From contig JAKRWB010000101.1 of NCBI GenBank assembly GCA_022353185.1, positions 1-14,524 on the forward strand: a stretch of DNA of 14,524 nt. The letters are read 5' to 3'. Positions 1 through 7,039 of this stretch are shown here, piece after piece. The stretch comes from ANME-2 cluster archaeon (GTDB lineage Archaea > Halobacteriota > Methanosarcinia > Methanosarcinales > Methanocomedenaceae). A program made the position numbers and the translations under genes. The stretch's first letter is position 1. The number at the start of each line of letters is the position of its first letter. The notes beneath the pieces are model-generated. The model saw only the letters and a program-made list of their open reading frames with translations. It was not told the origin of the DNA and ran no database searches.

Positions 1-442
1 TCAATATGGAATTTGGAGATACCAAGGAATTGCCTTTTCCATACATGGTAATACTCCAAAAACTCTCACGCATCTAATCCATACAAGCAATTGCGGCTTG
101 TCCACAAAACAATTGGAACAAATTACATCCGTAATGTGCAGGGGAATACTGAAAATTCCCACCTAAAATTGACCCACTTTTCCCACAGGTAATGTAATAC
201 CATGTCCATTTTTCATAGATTTGATTGCCGGTAATATTCGCAAAACAAGTTTACAAGATATATGGTATAATTCGGATATTTTTGATATTTTTCGAAATTT
301 GGATAATGGCAAATTGGAAGGAAAATGTAGTAATTGTGAATATATTCCACAATATTGTCAAGGGGGCTGTCGGGCTGCTGCATTTGCATTATCTGGAAAT
401 CTGCTTGCCCAGGACCCATATTGCTGGAAAGGTTTGTCCTGA
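1..442 (+). pseudogene. Broken radical SAM/SPASM protein gene, AhbC/AhbD/NirJ-like (5' end outside window)
   Basis: One reading frame (starting at base 2) carries two parts of a radical SAM protein. Bases 2-163 read like the middle of the radical SAM barrel, with a strand resembling GIAFSIHGNTPKT. Bases 188-442 read as the C-terminal SPASM domain: PCPFF, then IAGNIRKTSLQDIW, then a Cys cluster GKCSNCEY..CQGGCR, ending in DPYCWK. In SPASM proteins these cysteines bind auxiliary Fe-S clusters. The GGCRA..DPYC ending resembles the heme/d1-heme enzymes AhbC, AhbD and NirJ. Between the parts, in the same frame, are stops TAA (164-166) and TGA (170-172), and roughly 100 residues usually present seem to be missing. 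I infer an internal deletion or replacement, so this is a dead gene. The N-terminal CxxxCxxC motif would lie upstream of the window. The subfamily is uncertain; the SPASM call is firm. Confidence 0.72.
152..187. repeat. Short repeat block resembling an IS21-type insertion sequence end
   Basis: Between the two parts of the broken radical SAM gene lie three spaced copies of a CCCAC-containing motif: AATTCCCACC, ATTGACCCACTT and TTTCCCACA. Closely spaced ATTGACCCACTT-like repeats are typical of the termini of some IS21-family elements, as I recall them. No transposase gene is present, so at most this is a scar or solo end. The match is from memory and short, so the assignment is tentative. Confidence 0.33.
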
Positions 443-487
443 TTTGTTATGATTTTTTGTATATGACTCGCTCATGTCATTTTTTGT

Positions 488-630
488 GATATCGTACAAA
501 AAGAGGTAGAGCATATCAAAGGTTTCGAGGATGAGGTTTACTGGGTCACCCATGGCGGGACCACTTCACTTGATGTGAAACTGGTGCTCTACCCCACCAG
601 CGAGACAGCCATTTATCCAATGTATAAATT
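488..630 (+). pseudogene. proS: Prolyl-tRNA synthetase fragment
   Basis: The frame through 491-630 encodes a stretch typical of archaeal-type prolyl-tRNA synthetase: EVEHIKGFEDEVYWVTHGG, then LDVKLVLYPTSETAIYPMYKLW. This is the region around class II motif 2, where family members normally read LRPTSETxIY; here the Arg of RPTSE is Tyr (codon TAC). No start codon or N-terminal part precedes it, and homology stops after KLWV, so only about 45 of some 480 residues remain. It is a non-functional fragment; a complete proS must exist elsewhere in the genome. The family recognition is strong because the motif is long and specific. Confidence 0.75.
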
Positions 631-747
631 GTGGGTGCTGGCATACTTGGGGAACCGGAAGACCCGGCACTCGGCAAGGGCGATGGTACGTGCCCCATCT
701 GCGGCAAGCCGACAGATATTGTGGTGTTGATGGCGCGGACGTATTGA
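628..747 (+). pseudogene. Fragment with Zn-ribbon-like CPICGK motif, family unknown
   Basis: A different frame from the adjacent proS fragment is open from 628 to the TGA at 745-747. It reads AGILGEPEDPALGKGDGTCPICGK and then PTDIVVLMARTY. The CPICGK knuckle is characteristic of zinc-ribbon proteins, but a second Cys pair is missing within the fragment. There is no convincing start codon or ribosome binding site. I do not recognise the parent gene. Given its position between a proS remnant and a decayed direct repeat, I read it as another gene remnant. It could also be a chance open frame. Confidence 0.3.
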
Positions 748-788
748 TCTTAATCGTTATCGCAGCTCTGCTGTGACTGAGACAAAGC
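747..788. repeat. Decayed direct repeat, copy 1 (downstream flank of the protease gene)
   Basis: This copy shares 14 identical bases (ATCTTAATCGTTAT) and 11 identical bases (CAGCTCTGCTG) with 2950-2995, followed by a weaker stretch containing GACAA. Copy 1 lacks about 4 bases between the two blocks. Differences after the second block are mostly transitions. The CAGC-TCT-GCTG core is itself a small inverted repeat. The two copies lie on either side of the subtilisin-like protease gene, in the same orientation. Confidence 0.6.
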
Positions 789-849
789 ATGGTCAAAGTG
801 GAAGCCAGAAATCCACTCAATGTTGAGGAGTCTATAAAATTGGAAGGAA

Positions 850-867
850 GGAGCGATTACTCGCTCC
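850..867. terminator. Hairpin past the 3' end of the protease gene
   Basis: A perfect 7-bp inverted repeat, GGAGCGA - TTAC - TCGCTCC, lies about 50 bases beyond the stop codon of the minus-strand protease gene. On the minus strand it is followed by a pyrimidine-rich stretch (TTCCTTCC) and then TTTTAT. It is well placed to be a terminator or a 3'-end stabilising stem. Archaeal termination usually depends mainly on U-tracts, so the role is inferred. Confidence 0.5.
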
Positions 868-918
868 ATCTTTCTCAGTACGACTCGCAAAACCAGACGC
901 GTGAATTCAGATTTCCTT

Positions 919-2889
919 TCACACACGTCTTCCTGATGTAGTAAATTCATACAACGCTCCATTGTTATCCTCGATCACAGTATTGCCTAAATCATCAGTT
1001 GATTTCACCCGGAAATAGTATTTTGTAGATGATGACAGTCCGGTCAGAATAATGGAATGAGATGTTACCATATCTGAACTGCTAGCTTCCAATGATAAAT
1101 GTTTAGAGTTTGTGCCATATTTGATCAGAGAATCACTTGGCTTATTAGTTTCCCATGTTATCACGGCCTTTTTTGATGTTACCTTATAGTGAATATCTGA
1201 TATGGACAGCTCAGAATCGCTTTCAAAACTCACAGCTTCCATGGCATCAACCAGACCATTACCATAGATTTCATCATAGCCGGTTTCGCCTAAATCGGAA
1301 GCGGTGTTCTTGAGTATATATTCGATGTGTACATTATCAAACCCGGAGTTGACAGACCAGACAAGCCCTGCAACACCTGCCACATGTGGTGTTGCCATCG
1401 AAGTCCCGCTGTAATAATCCCAGTTAGACACCCTGTTAATCACTGTCCCCGTTTCCCCCGCCTCATTTGCAAGAGCCGTTCCTGTTATATCAGAAACCGA
1501 TACCGCAGGAATCCATGGAACTCCAGTTGGGTTCGCAGCATCCACAAGGGTACCTAGAAAATCTCCAGCTACATTATTATAAATAATAGCGGCTACAGCA
1601 CCTTGAACCATTGCGTTATCAACCTTGGTGGCAAAGCTTTCGTCACCTCGCTGCATGAGAGCAATATATCCGCTTTCACCAACGGGAAACTCTGAAAGGT
1701 CATTTCCGGTTCCGCAATCAACAACATTCCCGGTTATACCCTTGGTATTTCCTGCAAATTCCATACCGAATGCAAGGTATGAAATGCTATCTACAATAAC
1801 CTTAGCTTCTGATCCGGTACCAATAGGTACTGAAGAGAGCACATTGACACCAGGGGCCACAAGATCAAGGTTATTTCCGTAGTTTGAAAAATCGGCAATC
1901 GCATTTTTGTTGTCAACTGCTCCTACTGATAGCACTACAGGATAGCCAGCAGGGTATATCAGTCCTTCTGTACCTTCATTACCTGCAGCTGCTATGATGA
2001 GTGCGCCGTGGTTATCATACATATCTTGATAAAATTTCTCCTCTAAGCGTGATGATTTTGAGCCGCCAAGGCTGAGGCTGATTATTTTACATTCTTTCTC
2101 TACTACCAGGTACTCTACACCGGCCATGATATCACTGCTTCTACCGCCGGTCGGCCCGAGTACCCGTGCATAATACAGGTCAGCGTCATAGGCCACTCCC
2201 CGGACCCCTCCTTCGTTAAGTGCTGCCAGTACCGTGCCGGCTACATGGGTCCCGTGGGTTTCCATGATGTCATCATTCCAAAAGGGATCATCATCATCGT
2301 CTACCGTATCAATACCTCCCATGTACCTGGGTTCTATATCAGGGTGAGTATAGTCGAGTCCTGTATCAGCAATGCCAATCCTTATCCCAGTTCCGGTTAC
2401 CCCTTCAGCATGAGCTTCTGTTGATTGTGTTGTTATCAGACCATACAGACCATTGGATAAAGAAGGTTCAAGCTCTGAGTCTGCAAGACCGAGGGTGTAG
2501 CGAGGTACATCTTCTTCAATATAGCATACCTCAGGATTTTTAGCTAATTCTTCCAAATTTTTTGCAGAAATATCAATGGCAAAAGCTTTGACATTCTTAA
2601 ACTCAGATCTGATCTTCCCGTTGTATGCTTTTATTATTGACCGCTCTCTTGCACCGGGCGTGGTGCGAAATCCGACCAGCACTTTCAGAGTATCCCCATT
2701 ACTGGAAGCTTCATCTGGAGCTACTATGTTTTGAGATGACATATCTGTATATTTTCCATTTGAAACAATATCACCATGCGCCGTAGTTGTCGCTAAGAAC
2801 CCTGCAAAGATAATTATAGCAACGAAAACACTGAGGCGTAATCCTTTCCTTGTTCTTGATGTATTAACTTGATTTCCACTCGGTAACAT
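919..2889 (-). CDS. Secreted subtilisin-like serine protease (S8) with PA insert and C-terminal fibronectin III-like domain
   Basis: An extracellular endopeptidase of the subtilase family. Numbering from the longest start (ATG at 2919, 666 residues): hydrophobic signal segment about 30-48 after a basic stretch; I9-type propeptide about 78-140; catalytic Asp185 (IADTG), His222 (HGTHVAGT), oxyanion Asn314 (AAAGNEG) and Ser507 (GTSMATPHVAG). The wide gap between Asn314 and Ser507 holds a protease-associated (PA) domain, about 375-497. A fibronectin III-like domain covers about 570-663 (ITWETNKPSDS..STKYYFRVKSTD). All catalytic residues are present, so it should be active. I prefer the third ATG (2887-2889): a GGAGTG site lies 9 bases before it, and a TATA-like element near 2935-2945 would start the transcript downstream of the first ATG. 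It is a lone gene, divergent from the ABC exporter and flanked by a decayed direct repeat. There is no anchor or sorting signal at the C-terminus. Confidence 0.93.
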   Translation of the reverse strand: MLPSGNQVNTSRTRKGLRLSVFVAIIIFAGFLATTTAHGDIVSNGKYTDMSSQNIVAPDEASSNGDTLKVLVGFRTTPGARERSIIKAYNGKIRSEFKNVKAFAIDISAKNLEELAKNPEVCYIEEDVPRYTLGLADSELEPSLSNGLYGLITTQSTEAHAEGVTGTGIRIGIADTGLDYTHPDIEPRYMGGIDTVDDDDDPFWNDDIMETHGTHVAGTVLAALNEGGVRGVAYDADLYYARVLGPTGGRSSDIMAGVEYLVVEKECKIISLSLGGSKSSRLEEKFYQDMYDNHGALIIAAAGNEGTEGLIYPAGYPVVLSVGAVDNKNAIADFSNYGNNLDLVAPGVNVLSSVPIGTGSEAKVIVDSISYLAFGMEFAGNTKGITGNVVDCGTGNDLSEFPVGESGYIALMQRGDESFATKVDNAMVQGAVAAIIYNNVAGDFLGTLVDAANPTGVPWIPAVSVSDITGTALANEAGETGTVINRVSNWDYYSGTSMATPHVAGVAGLVWSVNSGFDNVHIEYILKNTASDLGETGYDEIYGNGLVDAMEAVSFESDSELSISDIHYKVTSKKAVITWETNKPSDSLIKYGTNSKHLSLEASSSDMVTSHSIILTGLSSSTKYYFRVKSTDDLGNTVIEDNNGALYEFTTSGRRV

Positions 2890-2931
2890 AACTATACACT
2901 CCATTTCATTTTTGTACATTTAATGAGCTTA

Positions 2932-2947
2932 TAATTTAAAAAGTTAT
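2932..2947 (-). promoter_or_regulatory. Probable TATA box of the protease gene
   Basis: Read on the minus strand, AACTTTTTAAATTATA is an A/T-rich archaeal TATA-like element. A start site about 25 bases downstream falls near 2910-2915, which is after the first ATG (2919) but upstream of the ATG at 2889 with its GGAGTG site. It therefore supports the shorter protein. No BRE element is obvious. Confidence 0.4.
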
Positions 2948-2949
2948 TT

Positions 2950-2995
2950 ATCTTAATCGTTATACTTCACAGCTCTGCTGCGGTTGGGACAAGCC
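2950..2995. repeat. Decayed direct repeat, copy 2 (upstream flank of the protease gene)
   Basis: Partner of 747-788: the same ATCTTAATCGTTAT and CAGCTCTGCTG blocks, separated here by ACTTCA rather than CG, followed by a partly matching stretch with GACAA. It lies in the intergenic region between the divergent protease and ABC-exporter genes, so it could also contain regulatory sequence for either gene. Confidence 0.6.
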
Positions 2996-3030
2996 AAATA
3001 GATGAAACAACCACACAATTATGCCCTATT

Positions 3031-3040
3031 CTTATATACA
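3031..3040 (+). promoter_or_regulatory. TATA box of the ABC exporter operon, predicting a leaderless mRNA
   Basis: CTTATATACA is a good archaeal TATA box. Its centre is about 28 bases before the ATG at 3063, so transcription should begin at or within a few bases of the start codon. There is no ribosome binding site before 3063, which agrees with leaderless translation. Confidence 0.5.
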
Positions 3041-3062
3041 ACTAAAATAAAATGTACCGCTC

Positions 3063-4064
3063 ATGAATACCCCGGCCATAGAGACATTTGACCTTACCCG
3101 CACATTCGATGAACTGGTAGCAGTAGATAAAATCAGCCTCAAGATTGAACAGGGCGAACTCTTCGGGCTGCTTGGACCCAATGGTGCAGGCAAGACCACA
3201 CTTATCAACATGCTCTCCACCATGATACCCCCCAGTAACGGTAGGGCCGAGGTATGGGGTATTGACGTAAGAGCAAACCCATCCAGGGTCAGGCAGAACA
3301 TTGGCGTAGTGTTCCAGGGCACCACACTGGACGACAAATTGACAGGCAGGGAGAACCTGGACCTGCACGGCCGCCTGTACGGTCTTTCCAAAAATCTGCG
3401 AAAACAGAGAATTAACGAAGTGCTGGAACTTGTGGAACTGGACGACAAGGCCGAAATACTGGTCAAGACCTACAGCGGCGGCATGATGAGACGCCTGGAA
3501 ATCGCCAGGGGACTGATGCACCATCCCAGGGTACTGTTCCTGGACGAGCCCACGCTGGGACTGGACCCGCAGACACGCAATCATATCTGGGACTATATCA
3601 GGCGCCTGAACCGCGACGAGAATGTTACGATAATGCTTACAACTCATTATATGGAAGAAGCTGACCAGCTGTGCGAGCGAATAGCCATAATCGACCACGG
3701 CAGTATCAAAGCACTGGACACCCCTGAAAACCTGAAAAATGCATTGGGAGGGGATGTGGTTGGACTGGGCACAGAAAATGAGAGCCAGGCATCAGTACTA
3801 AGTGACCTGTATAACAAAAATGGGAGTGCCGGTAATGTACACTACAAAGACAGCAATGTCTTGATCACTATCCAGGACGGAACACACCAGATTCCCCATT
3901 TGCTGAAACTCGCTGCTGAGGCAGACATTACCATACTTTCAGTTGATTTACACAGACCAACCCTCGATGATGTGTTCCTTTCCCATACCGGCAGGGATAT
4001 ACGGGTGGAAGAGACCAGTGATGTAGACCGTATTACTTACAAACTCCAGGGAAGGAGACGATAA
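3063..4064 (+). CDS. ABC exporter ATP-binding protein, DrrA family
   Basis: The ATPase subunit of a two-gene ABC-2 exporter of the daunorubicin-resistance (DrrA) type; it powers export of an unknown hydrophobic substrate or drug from the cytoplasmic face of the membrane. Visible motifs are Walker A GPNGAGKTT (38-46), Q-loop Gln85 (VVFQGTTLD), signature YSGGMMRR (137-144), Walker B LFLDEP (158-163, Glu162 catalytic) and the H-loop His195 (TTHYMEEAD). The C-terminal 100 residues form the DUF4162-like extension seen in DrrA proteins, with a typical LHRPTLDDVFL motif. The length of 333 residues is normal. The start at ATG 3063 has no ribosome binding site but sits at the predicted transcription start. 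The permease gene begins 1 base after the stop, so the two are co-transcribed. The substrate cannot be predicted. Confidence 0.95.
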   Translation: MNTPAIETFDLTRTFDELVAVDKISLKIEQGELFGLLGPNGAGKTTLINMLSTMIPPSNGRAEVWGIDVRANPSRVRQNIGVVFQGTTLDDKLTGRENLDLHGRLYGLSKNLRKQRINEVLELVELDDKAEILVKTYSGGMMRRLEIARGLMHHPRVLFLDEPTLGLDPQTRNHIWDYIRRLNRDENVTIMLTTHYMEEADQLCERIAIIDHGSIKALDTPENLKNALGGDVVGLGTENESQASVLSDLYNKNGSAGNVHYKDSNVLITIQDGTHQIPHLLKLAAEADITILSVDLHRPTLDDVFLSHTGRDIRVEETSDVDRITYKLQGRRR

Positions 4065-4065
4065 A

Positions 4066-4863
4066 ATGACGAGCCGGATATCTGGATTCAAACAAAATAC
4101 CCTGACTTCCATGAACACGGTCTATACAATGTGGCTGCGTGAAATGATCAGGTTCAGGCGTTCCAAGAGCCGTATCATAGGTTCACTTGCAACGCCCCTG
4201 TTCTTCCTGGTGATCCTGGGAACGGCTTTCAACTCGTCATTCCAGATGAAAAGTGGGACTGGCCAGACCGACATATCATTCCTGGCCCCGGGTATTATCG
4301 GTATGTCGATCCTGTTCTCATCCCTTATGGGAGGCGTTAGTATTATCTGGGACCGTGAATTTGGATTCCTGAAAGAAATTCTGATCGCCCCGGTGTCAAG
4401 GTTCTTTGTTGCGCTGGGAAAAGCATTGGGTGGGGTTACCACGGCTATGATACAGGGCACTCTTCTCATGCTTATCGCATTTGCCCTGGGCGTTGAATAC
4501 CAGTCCTACCCGGGAATGCTGGCCAGTATAGGTGTGATGCTTCTTATCGGGCTGGGGTTCATCGGATTGGGTATAGCACTTGCATCCCATATTGAAAGTC
4601 ATGAAGGGTTCCAGATGATTATGACCTTCATCACAATGCCCGTCCTATTGCTTAGCGGTGCGTTCTTCAGGATAGGTGACCTGCCATCGTGGATGAAGAC
4701 ACTGGTTTACCTTGACCCGCTGACCTACGGCATTATGGCACTGCGCTTCACACTAATCGGAGAAACTGAAATTCCAATAAATATCTGCATTGCGGTTCTG
4801 GTCCTTTTTGCTGCAACCACCATAGGCCTGGGCGGGTATATGTTCGGGAAAGCAAAGGTTTAG
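4066..4863 (+). CDS. ABC-2 type exporter permease, DrrB family
   Basis: The membrane subunit paired with the preceding ATPase. The 265-residue protein has the ABC-2 layout: a cytoplasmic N-terminus rich in Arg/Lys (WLREMIRFRRSKSR, 23-36), then about six hydrophobic segments at roughly 40-57, 73-95, 112-142, 150-173, 185-202 and 240-258. The family pattern FLKEILIAPVSR (101-112) and the LPSWMKTLVYLDPLTYGI stretch (206-223) before the last segment are typical of DrrB/NodJ permeases. An AAGGAG site lies 8 bases before the ATG and inside the end of the ATPase gene, so translation is probably coupled. Two such subunits would form the channel with two ATPases. Nothing is missing or unusual. Confidence 0.94.
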   Translation: MTSRISGFKQNTLTSMNTVYTMWLREMIRFRRSKSRIIGSLATPLFFLVILGTAFNSSFQMKSGTGQTDISFLAPGIIGMSILFSSLMGGVSIIWDREFGFLKEILIAPVSRFFVALGKALGGVTTAMIQGTLLMLIAFALGVEYQSYPGMLASIGVMLLIGLGFIGLGIALASHIESHEGFQMIMTFITMPVLLLSGAFFRIGDLPSWMKTLVYLDPLTYGIMALRFTLIGETEIPINICIAVLVLFAATTIGLGGYMFGKAKV

Positions 4864-4874
4864 TGAAAGTATTT

Positions 4875-4940
4875 TAGCCGAAGTGTAACAGAAATATAGC
4901 CGAAATGTTGCAGAAGTGTAGCAATAATGTAAATGCGATT
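4875..4940. repeat. 22-bp tandem repeat, about three copies
   Basis: The element begins TAGCCGAAGTGT at 4875, TAGCCGAAATGT at 4897 and TAGCAATAATGT at 4919, an exact 22-base period with decay in the third copy. It fills the gap between the convergent permease and purF genes, with the third copy running over the purF stop. It is not a CRISPR, since the unit is contiguous and no spacers are present. It may act in 3'-end formation or be a slippage product. Confidence 0.55.
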
Positions 4941-6345
4941 AAAATTGACTGAGGGTCATCTGGTGCCGCTTACATATTTCACCAGGTACTTCGATAGGGT
5001 AAACTCCTGTCAGGCAAGCCAGGCAAAGGTCATCCGCAGGAATCCCCACAGCATCCACCAGCCCTTCTACACTGATATATCCAAGACTGTCAGCATTGAT
5101 GACCGCTTCCACACCGGCCACAGTTTTGTGGGCGGCAACCAGTTCTTCCCTCGTAGCCATGTCGATGCCCATATAACAGGGCGCCACTATTGGCGGGCTG
5201 CCGATACGCACATGCACTTCTTTGGCCCCGGCCTTTCGCACCATATCCACAATACGCCTTGAAGTGGTCCCCCTGACAATGCTGTCGTCCATCAGGATAA
5301 CGCTCTTGTCCTTAATGTTCTGGGGGATGGTATTGAGTTTCAACTTCACTGCAGTCTCCCGCATATTCTGGTCAGGCATGATAAAGGTCCGGCCAATATA
5401 CCTGTTCTTCATCAGGCCCTCCATATAATCAATGCCGGATTTCTTACTGTATCCTATGCCGAATGTAATGCCACTGTCCGGTATAGGTGATATGATATCG
5501 GCATTGACCGGATGTTCATCAACCAGGCGTTCACCAATTCGTATCCGGACCTGATACACAAGTTTACTATCAATGATTGAATCCGGACGGGCAAAATAAA
5601 TGTATTCGAACACGCATTTTGCCGTGTTACGTGTCTTGCTCAGCTGGTGAGAGTGATACCTGCCATCTTTGAAAATAATAACCTCGCCGGGCCGTACATC
5701 TCGAATGAGGGTGCCGCCTATGGTATCAATAGCAACACTTTCAGATGCAACCACATACCCACCGTCAACTTCACCCAGGCATAATGGCTTAAAACCTAAA
5801 GGGTCCCTGACTACCACCAGGATGTCATCCACCAGTATGGTAAGACTGTATGACCCCTCCAGCCGTCTCATCAGTTCTTTTATTGCACCCAGAATATCAG
5901 TTTTTATCAGTTCTTTTACCAGCAGGCGGGCAATGACTTCGGTATCTGATGAAGTTAAAAATATCTGGCCTTCGGCTTCGAACTCATACCTCAATTCTGA
6001 ACTGTTCACCAGATTGCCATTGTGGGCAATGGCAATGGTACGGTCCATGAAATTCACAATCAAAGGCTGGGTGTTCTCGATGGTAGAATCGCCAGTAGTA
6101 GAATACCTTACGTGCCCGATTCCTACAAAACCTTTCAGGTCTTTTAAATTATATTTCTTAAAAACGTCAGGCACAAGTCCCATTCCCTTTTGGGTCTGGG
6201 CACTTTTGCCGTCATGTACCGTAATACCTGTGGATTCCTGCCCTCGATGTTGCAGGGCATACAGCGAATAATATATCGGCAGAGCTGCTTTATCCGATTC
6301 CCGATCAGTTAATGCGAGACCAACAACCCCGCACGATTCACGCAA
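4939..6345 (-). CDS. purF: Amidophosphoribosyltransferase
   Basis: Catalyses the first committed step of purine synthesis: PRPP plus glutamine to 5-phosphoribosylamine, in the cytoplasm. The N-terminal Ntn glutaminase domain uses Cys5 (RESCGVVGL) after removal of a very short propeptide; it also shows HVRYST (Arg80), AHNGNL (Asn109-Gly110) and SSDTE (Asp134). The C-terminal phosphoribosyltransferase domain has the PRPP loop VILMDDSIVRGTT (349-361). Four cysteines, 244, 390, 441 and 444, match the spacing of the structural 4Fe-4S ligands of the Bacillus-type enzyme, so an oxygen-sensitive Fe-S form is likely. The length of 468 residues is normal. The start is TTG, supported by GGTGA 7 bases before it and an in-frame TGA just upstream. 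It begins 32 bases after rpl37e and is the last gene of the LSm-rpl37e-purF cluster. Confidence 0.97.
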   Translation of the reverse strand: MRESCGVVGLALTDRESDKAALPIYYSLYALQHRGQESTGITVHDGKSAQTQKGMGLVPDVFKKYNLKDLKGFVGIGHVRYSTTGDSTIENTQPLIVNFMDRTIAIAHNGNLVNSSELRYEFEAEGQIFLTSSDTEVIARLLVKELIKTDILGAIKELMRRLEGSYSLTILVDDILVVVRDPLGFKPLCLGEVDGGYVVASESVAIDTIGGTLIRDVRPGEVIIFKDGRYHSHQLSKTRNTAKCVFEYIYFARPDSIIDSKLVYQVRIRIGERLVDEHPVNADIISPIPDSGITFGIGYSKKSGIDYMEGLMKNRYIGRTFIMPDQNMRETAVKLKLNTIPQNIKDKSVILMDDSIVRGTTSRRIVDMVRKAGAKEVHVRIGSPPIVAPCYMGIDMATREELVAAHKTVAGVEAVINADSLGYISVEGLVDAVGIPADDLCLACLTGVYPIEVPGEICKRHQMTLSQF

Positions 6346-6377
6346 TAAGGTTCACCCGATTGTTTGAATTATATAGA

Positions 6378-6557
6378 TTAATCGCCATTCAATCCTGATT
6401 TACGGACCCATTTATAACTTCTCATACGTGATGTCTTACCGAATCCGCATGATACGCACATTTTGGAATGAATGTTCATTGAAACACTGCCGCAACGCCT
6501 ACATTTAATATGAGTGCGCTTTTGCCTCTTTCCTTGAGATGGAGTACCTTTTGACAT
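6378..6557 (-). CDS. rpl37e: Large ribosomal subunit protein eL37 (L37e)
   Basis: A 59-residue archaeal/eukaryotic ribosomal protein of the 50S subunit. It begins MSKGTPSQGKRQKRTHIKCR and carries the family zinc ribbon as two CxxC pairs, Cys19/Cys22 (CRRC) and Cys34/Cys37 (CVSC), in a strongly basic chain ending SYKWVRKSGLNGD. The start ATG (6555-6557) has an AGGTG site 8 bases upstream. It follows the LSm gene by 90 bases, an arrangement conserved in many archaea, and purF follows by 32 bases. A/T-rich sequence just upstream (about 6630-6643, minus strand) could add an internal promoter. The protein is short enough to be missed by a 60-codon cut-off. Confidence 0.96.
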   Translation of the reverse strand: MSKGTPSQGKRQKRTHIKCRRCGSVSMNIHSKMCVSCGFGKTSRMRSYKWVRKSGLNGD

Positions 6558-6647
6558 TATTTTACACCTTAGATGATTATAATTACGTGATAATTCTTTG
6601 TTAAGGGAAATCCCCTATGTGTTCAGACTAAATATATATTGTGGATA

Positions 6648-6866
6648 TTATGGAGATATATATACCACATTATCTCCCCTGACCACAACGGTCCCGAATT
6701 TTTTGTCTGTTTCGCCGTCTTTCAATTCTTCTGCATTTTCCAACACCAGGTTCATATGAATGTCATAACCTTCCAGTGTTCCCCTGAAAATGCGCTCGCC
6801 TTTAAGTTTAATGATGACTGATTTCCCAAGTGTATTGTTGAGTATATCCAGAGGTCTTTTCCCCAT
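6648..6866 (-). CDS. lsm: Archaeal Sm-like (LSm) RNA-binding protein
   Basis: A 72-residue LSm/snRNP-like protein. Archaeal members form heptameric rings that bind U-rich RNA and take part in RNA processing. The Sm1 motif spans about 8-45 with the signature GYDIHMNLVL (Asp35, Asn39), and the Sm2 motif is VVRGDNVVYI (61-70, Arg63-Gly64-Asp65). The length is that of the minimal archaeal form. An AGGAG site lies 8 bases before the ATG at 6866, and a TATA-like GATATATAAA lies about 6899-6908. It heads the cluster with rpl37e, a well-known archaeal pairing, and is divergent from the PUA-protein gene. Gene naming varies between genomes. Confidence 0.95.
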   Translation of the reverse strand: MGKRPLDILNNTLGKSVIIKLKGERIFRGTLEGYDIHMNLVLENAEELKDGETDKKFGTVVVRGDNVVYISP

Positions 6867-6897
6867 TTTCTTTACTCCTATTATTATTTAATATATG

Positions 6898-6910
6898 GTT
6901 TATATATCAC
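6898..6910 (-). promoter_or_regulatory. TATA box of the LSm-rpl37e-purF cluster
   Basis: On the minus strand TGATATATAAACC matches an archaeal TATA box. It predicts a start site near 6878, giving a leader of about 12 bases that still includes the AGGAG site of the LSm gene. It lies in the 173-base region shared with the divergent PUA-protein gene. Confidence 0.45.
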
Positions 6911-7039
6911 GGACGTATTTTTCAAGGACAGGCTTCACATTTAATTGCATTGCAAAAACTTAAATGCTAAACCAATTAATAGTGCTTCAAAGTTGTAATA
7001 AACATACTTATAACTATCGAATCCAGAGGTATAACATAC

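Noticed and set aside
789..941. 50-codon plus-strand ORF starting MVKVEARNPLNVEE just after repeat copy 1
   Set aside because: No ribosome binding site, it runs through the 850-867 hairpin and into the antisense of the protease 3' end, and it matches no family I know. Probably chance.
3042..3698. 218-codon minus-strand ORF opposite the ABC ATPase
   Set aside because: Antisense shadow of an intact ATPase with all nucleotide-binding motifs.
4875..4940. CRISPR-like array
   Set aside because: The 22-base units are contiguous with no unique spacers and no cas genes nearby.
5669..6271. 200-codon plus-strand ORF opposite purF
   Set aside because: Ser/Arg-rich antisense shadow of a complete, well-supported purF.
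6601..6618. AGGGAAATCCCCT inverted repeat between the LSm and rpl37e genes as a regulator site
   Set aside because: Only four paired bases; likely chance in A/T-rich DNA.
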